DNA from: Micropterus salmoides
Lineage: Eukaryota; Chordata; Actinopteri; Centrarchiformes; Centrarchidae
Assembly: GCF_014851395.1 (NCBI RefSeq)
Contig: NW_024041151.1
Coordinates: 30,116,231 to 30,180,230 of the forward strand
Length of the DNA: 64,000 nucleotides
Direction: 5' to 3'
In this document: piece after piece, positions 13,501 to 37,531 of the stretch
Layout: each line of letters opens with the position of its first letter
How positions within the stretch are numbered: the first letter of the stretch is position 1
Program-made: the position numbers and the translations under genes
Notes under the pieces: generated by a model
What the model was told of the DNA's origin: nothing
The model's input: the letters and a program-made list of their open reading frames with translations, nothing else
The model's database searches: none

Positions 13501-16500
13501 GAATGTTCGGTGAGGAAAACTAAGCCCATTCTTCATGGACCTGAGAGGAATCTGCAAGAGACAAATGAGATGAAAGCTGAAAGCATAACAATCAGTCACT
13601 TTCTGGTGAATCTATTACTACAAAGAAGGTCTTGTTCTGCAGAACTCCTTGTCTCAACTCTGTTACTGTGTTACTTTGTAACGCCTGTTCTGCTTAGCAG
13701 TTTAACATCTATGTTAATTTAAGATTTGCAGACACAAAATAATGTATTGCATATATCTTCAAGTGGGGAATTCATAAGGATGGGAAAGTTGCCGGAACTT
13801 TTCAGAACAGCAAAGTCAGACCACAAGCACAAGCAGTGCTCATAACCACAGAGCCTGTGTGCACTCATTTACAGGGACCCCTGGTCAGGTAGTCACAAGA
13901 TATCTCAATGACTACTGGCCAGATTAGAATGAAATGTGATATGGATGTTCATGGTGCCCATAGGATGACTTAGTGACGACCCCCGATCATTCCTCTCCTG
14001 AAACCATCAGGTAAAACTTTTACCTTGATAAACACTTTGGTCCATGACCATTGAGGGCTGGAGTTCCATGATATTTGTTGTGGTTATTCATGTTCCCCAG
14101 AGGATGAATTCTATGTTCTTTATGACTTTTTAGGCCCTATGGATTGCAATGTCAGCCAGTGGGTCCACCACTTTAGTCCAGACTGAAATAACTCAACAAC
14201 TATTGGGTGCATTGCACCTGTACAGACATTCATAATGCCCAGAGGATGAGGCTGGTGATTTTTTAAGTTGCGGCCTGTTATATGCAATTCACTGGTGAGT
14301 GACTTATCGAACACAGCCCTTTTTTATAGTGGAAAGTGGCATCCATATCACCTCCACTGCTGTTGAATGTAACAATATTAACATTCATAGTGATAGTAAT
14401 ATCCATCCATCCATCCATCCATCCATCCATCCATCCATCCATCCATCCATCCATCCATCCATCCATCCATCCATCCATCCATCCATCCATCCATCCATCC
14501 ATCCATCCATCCATCCATCCATCGTCAACCGCTTATCCTGCATAGGTGGTCGCGGGGGGCTGGAACCAATCCCCCGGGGTACACCCTGGACAGGTCGCCA
14601 ATACATCGCAGGGCTAAACATAGACAAACAACCATTCACACTCACATTCACAGTTATAATAATATGAAAAACAAAATATCGGCACTCTCAGAGCACATAA
14701 GTAGGAGTAAAAATAAGATGTGTTAACCACTGTCTGTTTCACATCCTAAAAATCTCCATCTAGATGTTGGAACAATTGCATTAACAGAAAATAATCATTC
14801 CGTGTGCTTTACCTTAAACCCACACATAGGACATTCCTGAGTATGAAAAAAACATTCCATATATTCCATAGTCCCGTTGACTTTGGTGATCCCCCTTTTC
14901 CTCTCAATGAGAGCATGTTAGCATGCAGATCGTAACCTAGCTAACATGTTGATGTTAGCCCTTAGCTCAAAGCACCACTGTGCCTAAATACTGTGATTTC
15001 TCTCTCCCCTACCCGTATTTCCCTTCCCAGTCTGGCTGCTCGTGTGCTGTGGCGTATACACAAGGACACAGGCATTGTGTCAGATAGTCAGCTGATCTCA
15101 GTGGACCAGCTGGAGGACCACGTAGCTGACCTACCTGAAGAGGACCTCAAACAACTCAAGATTGATGTGCACAACTTCCAGGAATACTGGTCCTATGGAA
15201 GCAAGCAGCACTCTGTCAGCCACATTTCACACATCTTTGGCATTGTAAGAATGAATGTATCATTATGCATTATTATTCACCAGTGCTTCATGGGCTACAT
15301 TTGCAAATTGCATATTTATATATAAGGAAAGACATCTTTAGAAATAAACTTGGGCACATGGTCTCTCCCTCCCCTCTCTGTGTGTCTCTGTAGATCAAGT
15401 GTAATGGATTCACCCTGAGTGACCAGAGAGGCCTGCAGGCTGTGGGTGTAGGTCTTTTCCCCAACCTGTGTCTGGTCAACCATGACTGTTGGCCAAACTG
15501 CACCGTCATCCTCAACCACGGCAAGTAGGTATAAGGCTACTGCTCATCTGTGAAGATGTATAAAAAAGATGTGTAAAATACTGTGTGTGAACATAAAGTA
15601 CAATAATACAACTAGATTTTGATCAAACTGACTTGCTGATGCTTTATTTTAAACAAAGGACCAATGTAACACGTATAATTGTTTAAATTAATTGACTATC
15701 ACTTTCTTTGTAGCCAATCAGCTGTGAGTTCTGCTCTCCACTCTCATAGGAGGTATGTATTACAGCTGTTCAGCAATCAACCTCTGCCACCTGATGTGAC
15801 TGTAGAGTGGCTTTAATGATAACTTCCTGGTTTTGGATCAAGGTTCTGTTTCCTGTTTTAATTTTAAGGTATTCGTCCTCATGTGTTTTGTATTATTTAC
15901 TTCCTGCTTTTGTGTGTTTTCACATGTTTGCCTGCCCCGCCCTGATTAGTTTCACCTGTCCCTCACCCCTCTCTTGTTTAAAGTGTGTGTGTTGTTTGTT
16001 TACGTTTGTCTCTTTATCTATTCATCAAGCATCCCAGCCCTCCCCTAGTTTTTCCTGTGTTTTTGACTCTTTCTGACTTTTGGACTTCTTTTGGATTCTT
16101 GCCTATACCTGTCTGGATTTATTTTCCTATTTGGACAGCTTTTCTTCTTTTGAGTCTTGCCTGCCGTACTTTTATTGTAAGCCAGTTTTCCTCTTAAGTT
16201 ATTATTAAAAACCATAGACCTGTACTGGCTCTGCGTTGGTGTTCTACATCTGGATCCAAATTCTTTCTCACCTGACGTGCTGTGACAAACACAACTGTCC
16301 AGGCTGAAAAATGTGTATGCTGAATGCACTGTACTGTATCTATTCAACTAAACACAATTACAATACAAGCATGAGCATAGCAAAATGACCACTCACAGTT
16401 TACAGTAATGGTAAATGACTTGGCAATTTAATAATCTCTAAGTCATTAATTTAATGAACACAATGATGTCAGTTAATGTGCATTGTCCATGATGGGGGTA

Positions 16501-19500
16501 GGGACTTCCTGGAATCCTGGAATCAGGTTGCCAGTGGAGAGCATAGTCCAGCGAGTACAGATTAAACAAACAAGATATAATGTTTACATTAATGAGCTTT
16601 AGAGGTGTTGGTAGGCAGATTTTTTGTTACATTTGGATTTATTGTATCCAGGCTTGCTATTTCCCCCGTTTACAGTGTTCGTGCTAAGCTAAGTTAGCTG
16701 GCTGCTGACTGTAGCTTCATATTTAGCAAACAAATATAAGAGAGGTATCAATCGTCTCGTCTAACTCTCAGCAAGAATGAAAGTAAGTATATTTTCCAGT
16801 ATAATGATCCACTCAGTAAGTAAATATTCAGTTGAATTTATAGAATAAAATATTCTATGTTTTTCTTGTCAATAAATCCCATGTGTAGACCCAAACCAGC
16901 AATATATGTATCTACTAACAAGTCCTGTGTGTATCACAGCCTGATATCTCTTCTTCCTCCAAGCCATAGAACTCAATGTATGTATGTCCTCCTGTTTGAG
17001 TAACAGTTGCTAAAAAAAATACAGTATCTACCTGGAAATGGCGGAGCCTTTTGAAGTCAGACAATATTCAGTGACAGACTAACACATAGTTGGTTTTGTT
17101 TTTTTCATTCATTCATTCAATTATTAAACATAAACCGTGTTAACAGATCCTGAAAACCCCCTCCTGTCCTCCTCTGTCCCAGGATCGAGCTGCGAGCGCT
17201 GGGGAAAATCCCTGAGGGTGAGGAGCTAAGCGTGAGCTACGTGGACTTCCTCAACCTGTCTGCTGACCGCCAGAAGAAGCTGAAGGAGCGTTTCCACTTT
17301 GAGTGCACCTGCGACCACTGCAGCCAGCACATCAAGGACGACCTGATGATGGCTGCTGCAGAGAGCGAGGGGAAAAAAGTGAGGGAAGAGGGATTTGAGC
17401 TGGGTTTCCATATGGGCTGGGGTTTCAGGACCACAAAACACAGAATCTTTTTAATTTCTTCATTTCATTTTTATGATTATGATAATACTATATGTTCCTG
17501 TTTTGTTGGTGTGTCTCCCTCTCAGCCCTCTGCTGATAAGGTGAAAGAGGTGACTGCCTTCAGTAAAGACTGTCTGGAGAAGATTGAGATGTCCCGTATT
17601 GAGAAGGATTATCACAAGGTACACAGAACTAATTTAAGCTTTTCTTCATGTCCTTCTCCCTGATTGTCTTTCACTGTACATGCTTCACTTTCTGATGTCC
17701 TACCCTGTGTTTTGTTGGCCCTCTCTCAGGTGGTGAAGTTGTGTCGTGAGTGTCTGGAGAAGCAGGAGAACGTCCTGGCTGACACTCACCTGTATAAGCT
17801 GCGTGTGCTCAGCGTTGCCAGTGAGGTGCTTTCATACCTGCAGTTCTTCTCTGAGGCTGCAGACTACGCCCGCAAGATGGTGGATGGATACATGTTAGTT
17901 CACACAATCATAATTAAACTTACTATTGTTAAGATTAGTGTAAAAACTCCCTATGTCCCATATATTTGCAGAGAAACTCCCTTTGTCTTCATTTGCCTAA
18001 CAGTGCCTCATATAGCCATTCATCTCCATGGCAACTCCAAATATCACTAATAATGTAGGCTACACAACAAAATCCATTTCATCTTAATTTTCTTCCTGTA
18101 CTTCAAAACGTTTTGCCTAAAAAACGCTACACCACCATGGTTTTGGATATCATACAAATTTAATGAATATCTGCATTTCAATGACCTTGTTTAATTCATA
18201 ATCATTATCATCATTTCATTGCAGTTTTCATACAGAGCAGGTCTAGACTGTACTTTTTGTAACATTAATAACAGAGAACCAACAATTCCCACCATGAGCA
18301 AGCACTTGGCCACAGTGGCAAGTACAAATTCCCTTTTAGCAGGTTAGAATCCTCGAGTAGAACCATGACTCAGGGGTTGTTGGCAGTCTGCTCGACCAGC
18401 TACATTATCCACACAGAGATACAAAACAATGAAAGGCATAAAATGAATAATAGTACTAATAATGATAGCAATATTAATGATAATAATAATAGGACTAATA
18501 ATAATAATTGTACCAGAGCGTGTCCAGCTGGAACATGGGGGCAGCAGGTGGCCCGCAACCACAGATCCAGACCCCACAGCTCTAGAGCCAGCCATAAATA
18601 TAAGCTTTAATAAAGAGTCAAGTCTAAAGCTTACTCTTAAATGTGGAGAAGGATTTTAAATTTTATTCTGGATTTTACAAGGAACCAGGGCGGAGAAGCT
18701 AAACAGGAGAGATCTGATCTCTTTCCCTGGTTCTTGTCAGTGCACGTGCCGTGGTATTCTGGATCAGCTGGAGAGTTTTAATGGGCGTATTTGAGCAGCC
18801 TGATAATAAGGAACTGCAGTGATCCAGCCTAGAAGTAAAACATGCAATGTACAGAATCCATATGTCACCATAACATGCATATCAATTCCCTATGTCACTA
18901 TAGATTTGCATTGAAACTGTGTACTCTGCAGTGGGGTAGGAGAAACCACATTGAATATAATCACTATAAATACAAAATACAATAATCATGCAGGTATTTG
19001 AATGATAGCGATGCTCTAACTGCTCCATGTGCTGCTGGCTATTAAACTAAAGGTCACTGCATGTTTTTCTTAGACTGTAATTTAGGAGTGGGAGATATGG
19101 ATAAAATCTTCTATCATGGCTATTTAATTTTGTATATTGCAATATTGAAATGACTGAAAAATCAACAGAAAAAATAAATATAACAAGAATGTTTTTGTCT
19201 AATCCAACATTTTAAATACCTGTCAAATCAAGATACACACATAGTCCTTGTTGGTAGTATATTGTACATTTGTTGTTTGGGTCTCAGTATGAGTTAATCA
19301 GAAGGTCGGCAGTTCAATCCCTGGCTCCTCCAGGCTGCAGCCTGAACCCTGAATTGCCCCTGCCAGTGTGTGAATGTTAGTTAGTTTCTGTTTGAGCACT
19401 TGGGCTCAGTGTGTGAATGCAGATGTAGTCTAAAAGCGCTTTGAGTGTTTGATCAGACTATACGAAGCACTTACATATTAGTAACTCAGATAAATGTATT

Positions 19501-20308
19501 GGAGAAAGTATGTATGTGTGTGTTTAAACTATGGTATAAGAGCAAAGGTCTTGGTCATGTCGTCCATAGTCAAATGAATAAATTACATGCGCTCATGAAG
19601 GAAGGTCTAATAAACTAGGAGTGCTATGAGATATTGGAAATACAGTGGGTTGTCACACTCTGGTTTTATATGTCTGAAGCATCATTTACCCTTTTCATTT
19701 CAGGACCAAATAAGCAGAAATACACTTAAAAATCAATGTTATCCTCAGCATATAACCCTGAATTTCCAGACAAATAATATTTATGTATAATTACCTCTAA
19801 CCTCTGGTATACAGCAAACACATCTATTGCTCTTGATCCTATGTTGTAGGAAGTTGTACCACCCCAACAACGCCCAGTTGGGCATGGCCATCATGCGGGC
19901 AGGCGTCACCCACTGGCATGCAGGGCAGATAGAGGTGGGTCACGGTATGATCTGCAAGGCCTATGGCATCCTCATGGTCACCCATGGACCCTACCACGCC
20001 ATCACCAGAGACCTGGAGGTATGCTACGCAGTAGTTTATGTTTATTTATCGGGCTGTGACTTTTGCATAATAACTCTACATTCTGAAAACATTGTTTCTA
20101 CAAACTGAGCAGTAAAATATTTAAGAATAAATGGATTTTGTAAGCACAATACTCCCAGTAATCGTGCTTTTTTCAGGCCATACGCATGCAGACTGAGATG
20201 GAGCTGAAGCTGTTCAAGCAGAATGAGTATGTGTACCACACCATGAGGGATGCTGCTTTGAAGAACCAGCTCCCAGCCAGCAGCTCCTCCACTGGTAAAA
20301 AGATCTAA
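9270..20308 (+). CDS. smyd1: SMYD1 SET/MYND lysine methyltransferase, 10 coding exons
   Basis: Exons: 9270-9406, 13333-13509, 15031-15244, 15394-15524, 15714-15752, 17183-17378, 17526-17618, 17730-17893, 19850-20018, 20177-20308. They sum to 1452 nt, 483 residues (human 490), all with GT-AG borders. SMYD1 is a striated-muscle methyltransferase and Hsp90 co-factor needed for sarcomere assembly. A split SET domain starts at the N-terminus. The MYND zinc finger spans residues 52-90 with its Cys/His set intact. NHDCWPNC at 205-212 is the S-adenosylmethionine/catalytic SET motif, GEELSVSY at 245-252 holds the SET Tyr, and post-SET CTCDHC is at 274-279. The C-terminal half is the helical TPR-like domain. 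The 39-nt fifth exon is in phase and skippable. The tail ends SSSTGKKI, shorter than in mammals. Teleosts have smyd1a and smyd1b; I do not assign one. AATAAA lies at 20483. Confidence 0.96.
10548..10585. repeat. (GT)n(GA)n microsatellite
   Basis: About 13 GT units run directly into an AG run, in smyd1 intron 1. Confidence 0.95.
10824..12502. mobile_element. Outer TTAA-flanked DNA element in smyd1 intron 1
   Basis: The left end ttaaagaggtcatatt and right end aatatgacctctttaa are perfect inverted repeats of 16 bp including TTAA on each side, as expected for a TTAA-target transposon (piggyBac or Kolobok type). No transposase frame is seen. Another element is inserted inside it. Confidence 0.85.
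11181..12100. mobile_element. Inner TTAA-flanked element nested in the outer one
   Basis: It begins ttaaaggggc and ends gcccctttaa, with TTAA at both borders; removal leaves a single TTAA in the host element. A related copy with the same first about 150 bp and the same kind of ends lies at 57084-58095. No coding capacity is recognised. Confidence 0.8.
13880..14280 (+). repeat. Interspersed repeat in smyd1 intron 2
   Basis: Phrases such as tgttccccagaggatgaatt, acaactattgggtgcatt and acagacattcataatgccca recur within the block, and a shorter relative is at 44345-44460. The family is common in fish introns; I cannot name it. Confidence 0.55.
14401..14523. repeat. (ATCC)n microsatellite, about 31 units
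   Basis: A perfect tetranucleotide array of 123 bp. It opens reading frames in several registers (repeated Pro-Ser-Ile-His on one strand, Met-Asp-Gly-Trp on the other) which are not genes. It is joined to an interspersed repeat at 14524-14655 (ccgcttatcctgcat, accctggacaggtcgcca, ccattcacactcacattcac). Confidence 0.97.
15714..15752 (+). other. smyd1: smyd1 39-nt cassette exon (13 residues)
   Basis: The exon sits between acceptor ...ctttgtag and donor gtatgt, is exactly 39 nt and enters and leaves in the same phase. Inclusion adds [13 protein letters not shown] between the NHDCWPNC motif and the IELRAL strand; skipping joins NHGK directly to IELRAL and leaves a 470-residue protein. A 13-residue isoform difference at this place is known for SMYD1 in mouse and zebrafish (recalled, not searched). 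Confidence 0.85.
15880..16290 (+). repeat. Interspersed repeat in smyd1 intron 5
   Basis: It shares ccgccctgattagtttcacctgtcc-like sequence and overall layout (pyrimidine-rich, ending in a tattaaaa-type tail) with 25285-25710. The structure suggests the LTR or 3' tail of a retroelement; family not assigned. Confidence 0.5.
18222..18860 (+). repeat. Interspersed repeat in smyd1 intron 8
   Basis: It holds gagcaggtctagactgtac, accatgagcaagcacttgg, a purine-rich AAT-run and a right part with tggatcagctggagagtttt, an arrangement seen in many fish introns. Parts of the same family occur at 4370-4465 and perhaps 10130-10230. Confidence 0.55.
19270..19460 (+). mobile_element. tRNA-derived SINE, partial
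   Basis: The segment matches the SINE at 42083-42365 in plus orientation: box-B-like gcagttcaatccctgg, then the body with ttgagcacttgggctcagtg and aaagcgctttgagtg. The head is eroded. Confidence 0.75.
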
Positions 20309-20482
20309 GGCCTCCGCAAGCAATAATCACCGTTATCCCTGAAGATCACCCAGTGAAAAGTGATGGTGGCATGCTGATGTTCTGATACTGACGTGTACGT
20401 ATACTGTATGTCCTCCAAAGCTCTGAGTCCTGTGCAGAGCTGTTGTTCAAATCAACATGTTCAGATGCTGTACAGTATCTAC

Positions 20483-20488
20483 AATAAA
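20483..20488 (+). terminator. smyd1 polyadenylation signal AATAAA
   Basis: A canonical AATAAA lies 175 bp after the smyd1 stop codon, followed within 40 bp by a TG-rich stretch (acatgtgttgtg). It fits a short 3' UTR. It is the only canonical signal I noted close behind the stop. Confidence 0.6.
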
Positions 20489-23101
20489 AGTGGAGATACA
20501 ACATGTGTTGTGATCACTTACACACAAACAATAAGTGTGTGACAACCAGGACTGTGTCCAGGACTTTAGAAAGACTGAGGTCATGAGTCCATCCAACCCT
20601 TCCTCTTCCCAAGCAGGAATTATTTGGATTCTTCATATGTTGTTTATTAAGTAAACTAGTTATTTCTATAGTCTGTTCATTCTATTTCCCAACATAAAAC
20701 TATGATCAATTCTGTTCAAAGCTTTCACAACACTAAGAGGATCACAAATCTGGAGGAGAAACACAGTCTGAATGTTGATCATTTTAATCAGCTGGGTCTG
20801 AATAACACCTGCTGCTGTGAAAAACCGTGACCACAACTCACCAAAGAGGCCTTTAAATCACCTACAGCAGCTGAAGCTGCCCCTTTTCATTAACTCTGGG
20901 TTGAAAACCTATGTGTAAAGTGTCACTCATGGTAATGAACACACAGAGAATTATCAGCCAACAGTGCAGTTCAGCTCTGCGGCATGGTTTTTAACACATT
21001 GTTTTGGTTTTCTATCCTGAGAACATAGTGGAGCATTTAGCTGCTAAAGAGCCAGATATTCTTCAAAGGAGTCTGCAGATGCTGTGTTAATAGCCAACTG
21101 CTTGCTAACACTTCTGACACACCAACTTTATAAGGAGATATAAGTAATACTTCTTTGCTAGTCTGGATAATTTGTAAATGTTATGGCCTCAGACTCCATG
21201 GCCAATTTATTACTTAGGTTTTTCTGCACACTAGACATGGTATCATTAGTTTCTGGCATGGGTCACATCACATTCTGAAAAAGAGTGAACATTCTCCAAA
21301 CAAGGCAACACAGTAAAATTTATTTTCAGTGAAAAGGCGGAGGCCTTTGTAGGATTTAATGCAGCCACACCTGCTGATATTCCACAGTCTACTCATCAGG
21401 TGGAGTACACAGCCAGCGAAAACGGTTGAATAATCTTCTGTTGCTCTTGAGAGGCTTTGTCAAGTCTGAAAAAATAAGCCTGATGACATCAGCAGCTAGC
21501 GTTAGTCGCTATTGAGTTGCATTATGGGAAATTACCACTACTAAAAGTTAGGACATCTCAGCCTCTGTTGCTTCAATTTCGACCATTCTTTTTAGAGCTA
21601 TTTAGGCTTCCATAAAGTCCCCCAGCTTTCTGGAAGTGCAACACTATGTACGCCCCCTTAAATGTATAAGGTTTGACATCTGCATACTTTATGGATGGAA
21701 GTCCAAAGTGTCTCCACAGTGTCTGCTTACAACACAATGATCGGCACAGTGAGCATTCAGCTTCAAAGCACACAGACATGTTTTTGCACACAGAACCTTA
21801 ACAAAAGAGCAAAGTCCACGCTTGAGATGCACTGGCTTGAGGGCAAATTTCCCTGGAGAAATATCGTCATTACATTACATCATAGCTATTTGGCTGATGC
21901 TTTTATCCAATGCGACTTAAAATAAATGCATTCAAACCTGTGGATACAACCCAAAAGTACATCAACTTAATCAAATATGCTGAACTGCATCAAGTGCTAC
22001 ATCTTGCGAAATAGAAGCAATATATATTCTAAACATATGCTACCTGTTGACATGAGTTCAGCTTGAACACAACCAGGACTACTGAAAAATAAATCTGTAT
22101 ATTGCCTTTAATAGAGTTTTTACTTTTACAGACAGTGAAGCAGAGAAACGCAGTGAAGCTAGTGTAGCAGCTACTGTAAGTGTACTACTCCTCCGAGCAC
22201 TAGGAGGAGTACAGTCAAGTAAGAAAATAAACACATAACGATACAAAAGTATTGGTAAACAGAGAATATAATTTCCCCAAGTACACATGTGAACTATTCA
22301 GCCCTATTAGCTGCCAGTAGCGGCTACACTGTAGGGCTACAGCCGCCACAGCTACTTGAGGCAGCTTTAAGACGAAATATCACTCAGCTGAGATACTTCA
22401 AAAATTGAATGTACTGAAGTACTGTATTGACAGACATATCCTATTAAATAGGATGATAAGAAACCACTTTACACAAACATTTGTCAGAATTGACACAAAG
22501 TTGGAGAGAAGAAGGCAGAGTGAAGATGAAGCAGGAACCCAAACATCAGACAAACAGTATCAAAAGTTGAAATAGAAGAAAATAGAAGATCACTGCTACA
22601 GTACAGCATCTGATCAGAGAGCCCTGAGAAGCCATCTGTATAGAGGTCGAAGGTCATCCAATAACAGTGTCTCTGCTCACTGAAGTAGTGTGTATTGCTT
22701 TTAGCTGAAATTACACTTTGATAAAGTACTCTATCCAGTTCACTTTTTCCAGTTTTTGTTGTGCTACAATTTAAAAATGGATGCTTCATTCTGTACACAG
22801 AAACACACAACTCCCTCATTAAATAAAACTATTCTAAATGAAATGTAAAATTAAATCAATACATAGCACAACAAGGAGAAAATGAAGAGGTTCGAATATT
22901 TTCCAAAGCCACTGCATATAAGATATATTAATAACACATGACTGTACATTAGTTTCCTCCAGCAAATGTCCATTTGAAATCACACATCAGAATGATTAAA
23001 CCTCAAGTGAGATTTCACAGCCTAATTCATACAAAGTACCAAATCTCAGATCAAACAATAAAGTGACAGTGGTGTTTTAGTTTAGTGTCTCTTCTTTTGT
23101 C
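20489..23101. other. Spacer between the 3' ends of smyd1 and dqx1
   Basis: The two genes face each other tail-to-tail here. The dqx1 3' UTR must lie in the right part. A short interspersed repeat (tttggctgatgcttttatcc) is at 21865-21925. No other gene is recognised. Confidence 0.5.
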
Positions 23102-35264
<12,163 letters not shown>

Positions 35265-36217
35265 CAGCAGGGGGGGTGAGGGGCTGGATCACGGAGACGC
35301 CGGAGATTACCTGCAGAGAGGCAAAACAATAATGACTGTTGGTCACACGAAGCAAAGGAACGAGTCAGGGGAGTTAGACCAGTAGCGTATCAGACACACT
35401 TCTTTACTGAATGCTTTCAGCATGACTTGGAATGATTCTGAAGTTAGTTGCCTGCAGTGCCAGATGACCTTTGGCATTCAGCTGACAGTACAGTCAGAGG
35501 AGGCACTCTGTCACACAGTGGCAGCTGGGAAGAAGAAAAAGCAAGGAAAATTCACAAGTGAATTTTATTGAAGGTCCTAGTATCACCACATCATAGTAAA
35601 GTCGATATCAGGGGTCACAGTACTTACTGTCTCTACTATGGTATATATTTTTTCCATTCCCTCAAACAGGCCCTACATAGGAACCTGTAGCATGTTTGGT
35701 ATTTAACTGTGGAATGCTTGTGTCCACCCAGATGCCACTGGGAGTGTGGGTTTGTGTGTGTGTGTGTTGGACAGCTGCAATAGGCCCGATCTGTTTACAG
35801 AGGAAGGCTTGCAGGCACCTTAGGGAAGACAGAAAAGCTGATGAAAATAGAGTCACTACTTCAAACATAGTGTCTAGCCTCTACTTCACTGGTTGGCCAT
35901 CAACTAGCCATGGGAATTATGGGCATAATATTTGGGTATGTAATGTTATATCATGTCATGATGTTGATCTGTTTTGTTATATAGTTAGTATATTTCCTGG
36001 AAGCAGGACAGTCTTTTTGGCTAATCCAAGTAACAAAGATACTTCATCGCACACTGATACAGCAATGCCATAAATCTGCTACTGCCCTCAAGCAGTCATT
36101 CTCACTTATTTGCAACAATCAGATTTTAAAGGGATGGATACACTGTTATAAAGGGTAGGCCTATAATTCATATTTTAATTGAATTATTATATTCATTGTT
36201 GAAATAATGTATTATAA

Positions 36218-37380
36218 GCCACTTTCACACAGAGATCCCACAATAAACGCAGAAAGAATGTCCGTCAATATGCCGCATTCGCTCATTCATACTGAACAAA
36301 ATATTGCAGCATAACCCCGCAGGCTGCCGGAGCTTATCCGGTCAATTTTCAAAATGAAATACCCTGTGCAGATTCCCAATCGTAAAACAACAATAAACAC
36401 TGTGAAAACAGACAAAAAACCATTTAACTAGGTAGCCTACTTAATCTTAGTAGAAGCACAAATGCAAGCACTAATTACCGAATCAATAAAATCTAAACAT
36501 GGCAGCAAAATCAGGCAGGCAAAATGCTCTGATTCTGAAATGCTCCCTGAAGCTGACGGAACAAAACAGGGCAAGAGAGAGCTGTGGAGAAGGTAGTAGA
36601 AGCACAAAAATGACAAATAAACAACAAGATACTGAGATACTTCCCGTGGACGTTGACGCCGGGCTGGGGACCTAACAAAACCGTTGTGCAGCCAGAGTCA
36701 GTGGACTTTCAGAGTTAGACTGTTAAAAAAAGACCGCGACTGGTATCACAACATCTTGAAACGTCACTCCTGCTGTGGCTTTTCACACAGACATCGTTTC
36801 GCAAGGGCACGGCAATAAAACAATAATAATAATTATCGCAATATAATTTTCCTCAATAACAATATAATAAATGTTCAATATATATTTTCTGTTAAAATAT
36901 TTATTTTGTTGAGGTAAAGGGAGTGAAAAAACATTTACTAATCATATTTGTTAAATCTTTTTTTATCATAATAGTTTTGAACGTTCTCCCTCAGACTTGT
37001 GAAGTGATCCACTGTTTGGCATCAAGTGTTTGTCATATTCTGACCATAAAAAAAAGTTTAACCCCATAAATAACCATCTGGTTTCTTCAATTTTCAGTCA
37101 GGAGCAAAAATCTGCCTATAAACTTGAAAGAAATAACAATTTGACATTTATCGTGATAATTATCGGTATCAAATGATATGAAATGTTTTTATCGTGATAA
37201 CATTTTTGGCCACATCGACCAGCCCTACGTTCCGCCTCTGTTACAACCAACATTCCCAGCTCAGAGGCGGATCAAATCAGATCCCCCTTTCCGGGTGTTA
37301 CCGTTCACAGGCATATTGGCGTAATAATCCAGGACAGTTTGAAAGCGCTGATTAATCAGCAACAGGTTTCATAATAGATT
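36218..37380. mobile_element. Decayed relative of the TTAA elements, split by a MITE
   Basis: Sequence at 36218-36300 (tttcacacagagatccca, caataaacgcag) and 37228-37300 (gaggcggatcaaatcaga) matches parts of the elements at 11181-12100 and 57084-58095. The ends are not preserved. A hAT-like MITE sits inside at 36803-37227. Confidence 0.55.
36803..37227. mobile_element. hAT-like MITE, 425 bp, with 8-bp target duplication
   Basis: It starts aagggc and ends agccagccccta-type sequence (accagcccta), and is flanked by cgtttcgc (36795-36802) and cgttccgc (37228-37235), an 8-bp duplication with one change. It is homologous to 52801-53247 in opposite orientation. No transposase. Confidence 0.8.
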
Positions 37381-37398
37381 TATCACTTAAGTTACCTG

Positions 37399-37531
37399 TA
37401 GGGCTGAACAATTTTGAAAAAAAAAATCTACTTGCGATTATTTTGACTGACATTGCACTTGCGATATGATTTGCAATTTTAGGCGGAATGATCAAATTTA
37501 CAACAAAATTGCGATTCATTGTTCAGCCCTA
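37399..37531. mobile_element. hAT-like MITE, 133 bp, with 8-bp target duplication
   Basis: Ends tagggctgaacaat and attgttcagcccta are perfect 14-bp inverted repeats, flanked by gttacctg on both sides (37391-37398 and 37532-37539). It lies in dqx1 intron 1. Confidence 0.9.

Noticed and set aside
14278..14667. Open frames with repeated Pro-Ser-Ile-His or Met-Asp-Gly-Trp
   Set aside because: They are translations of the ATCC microsatellite and carry no independent coding signal.
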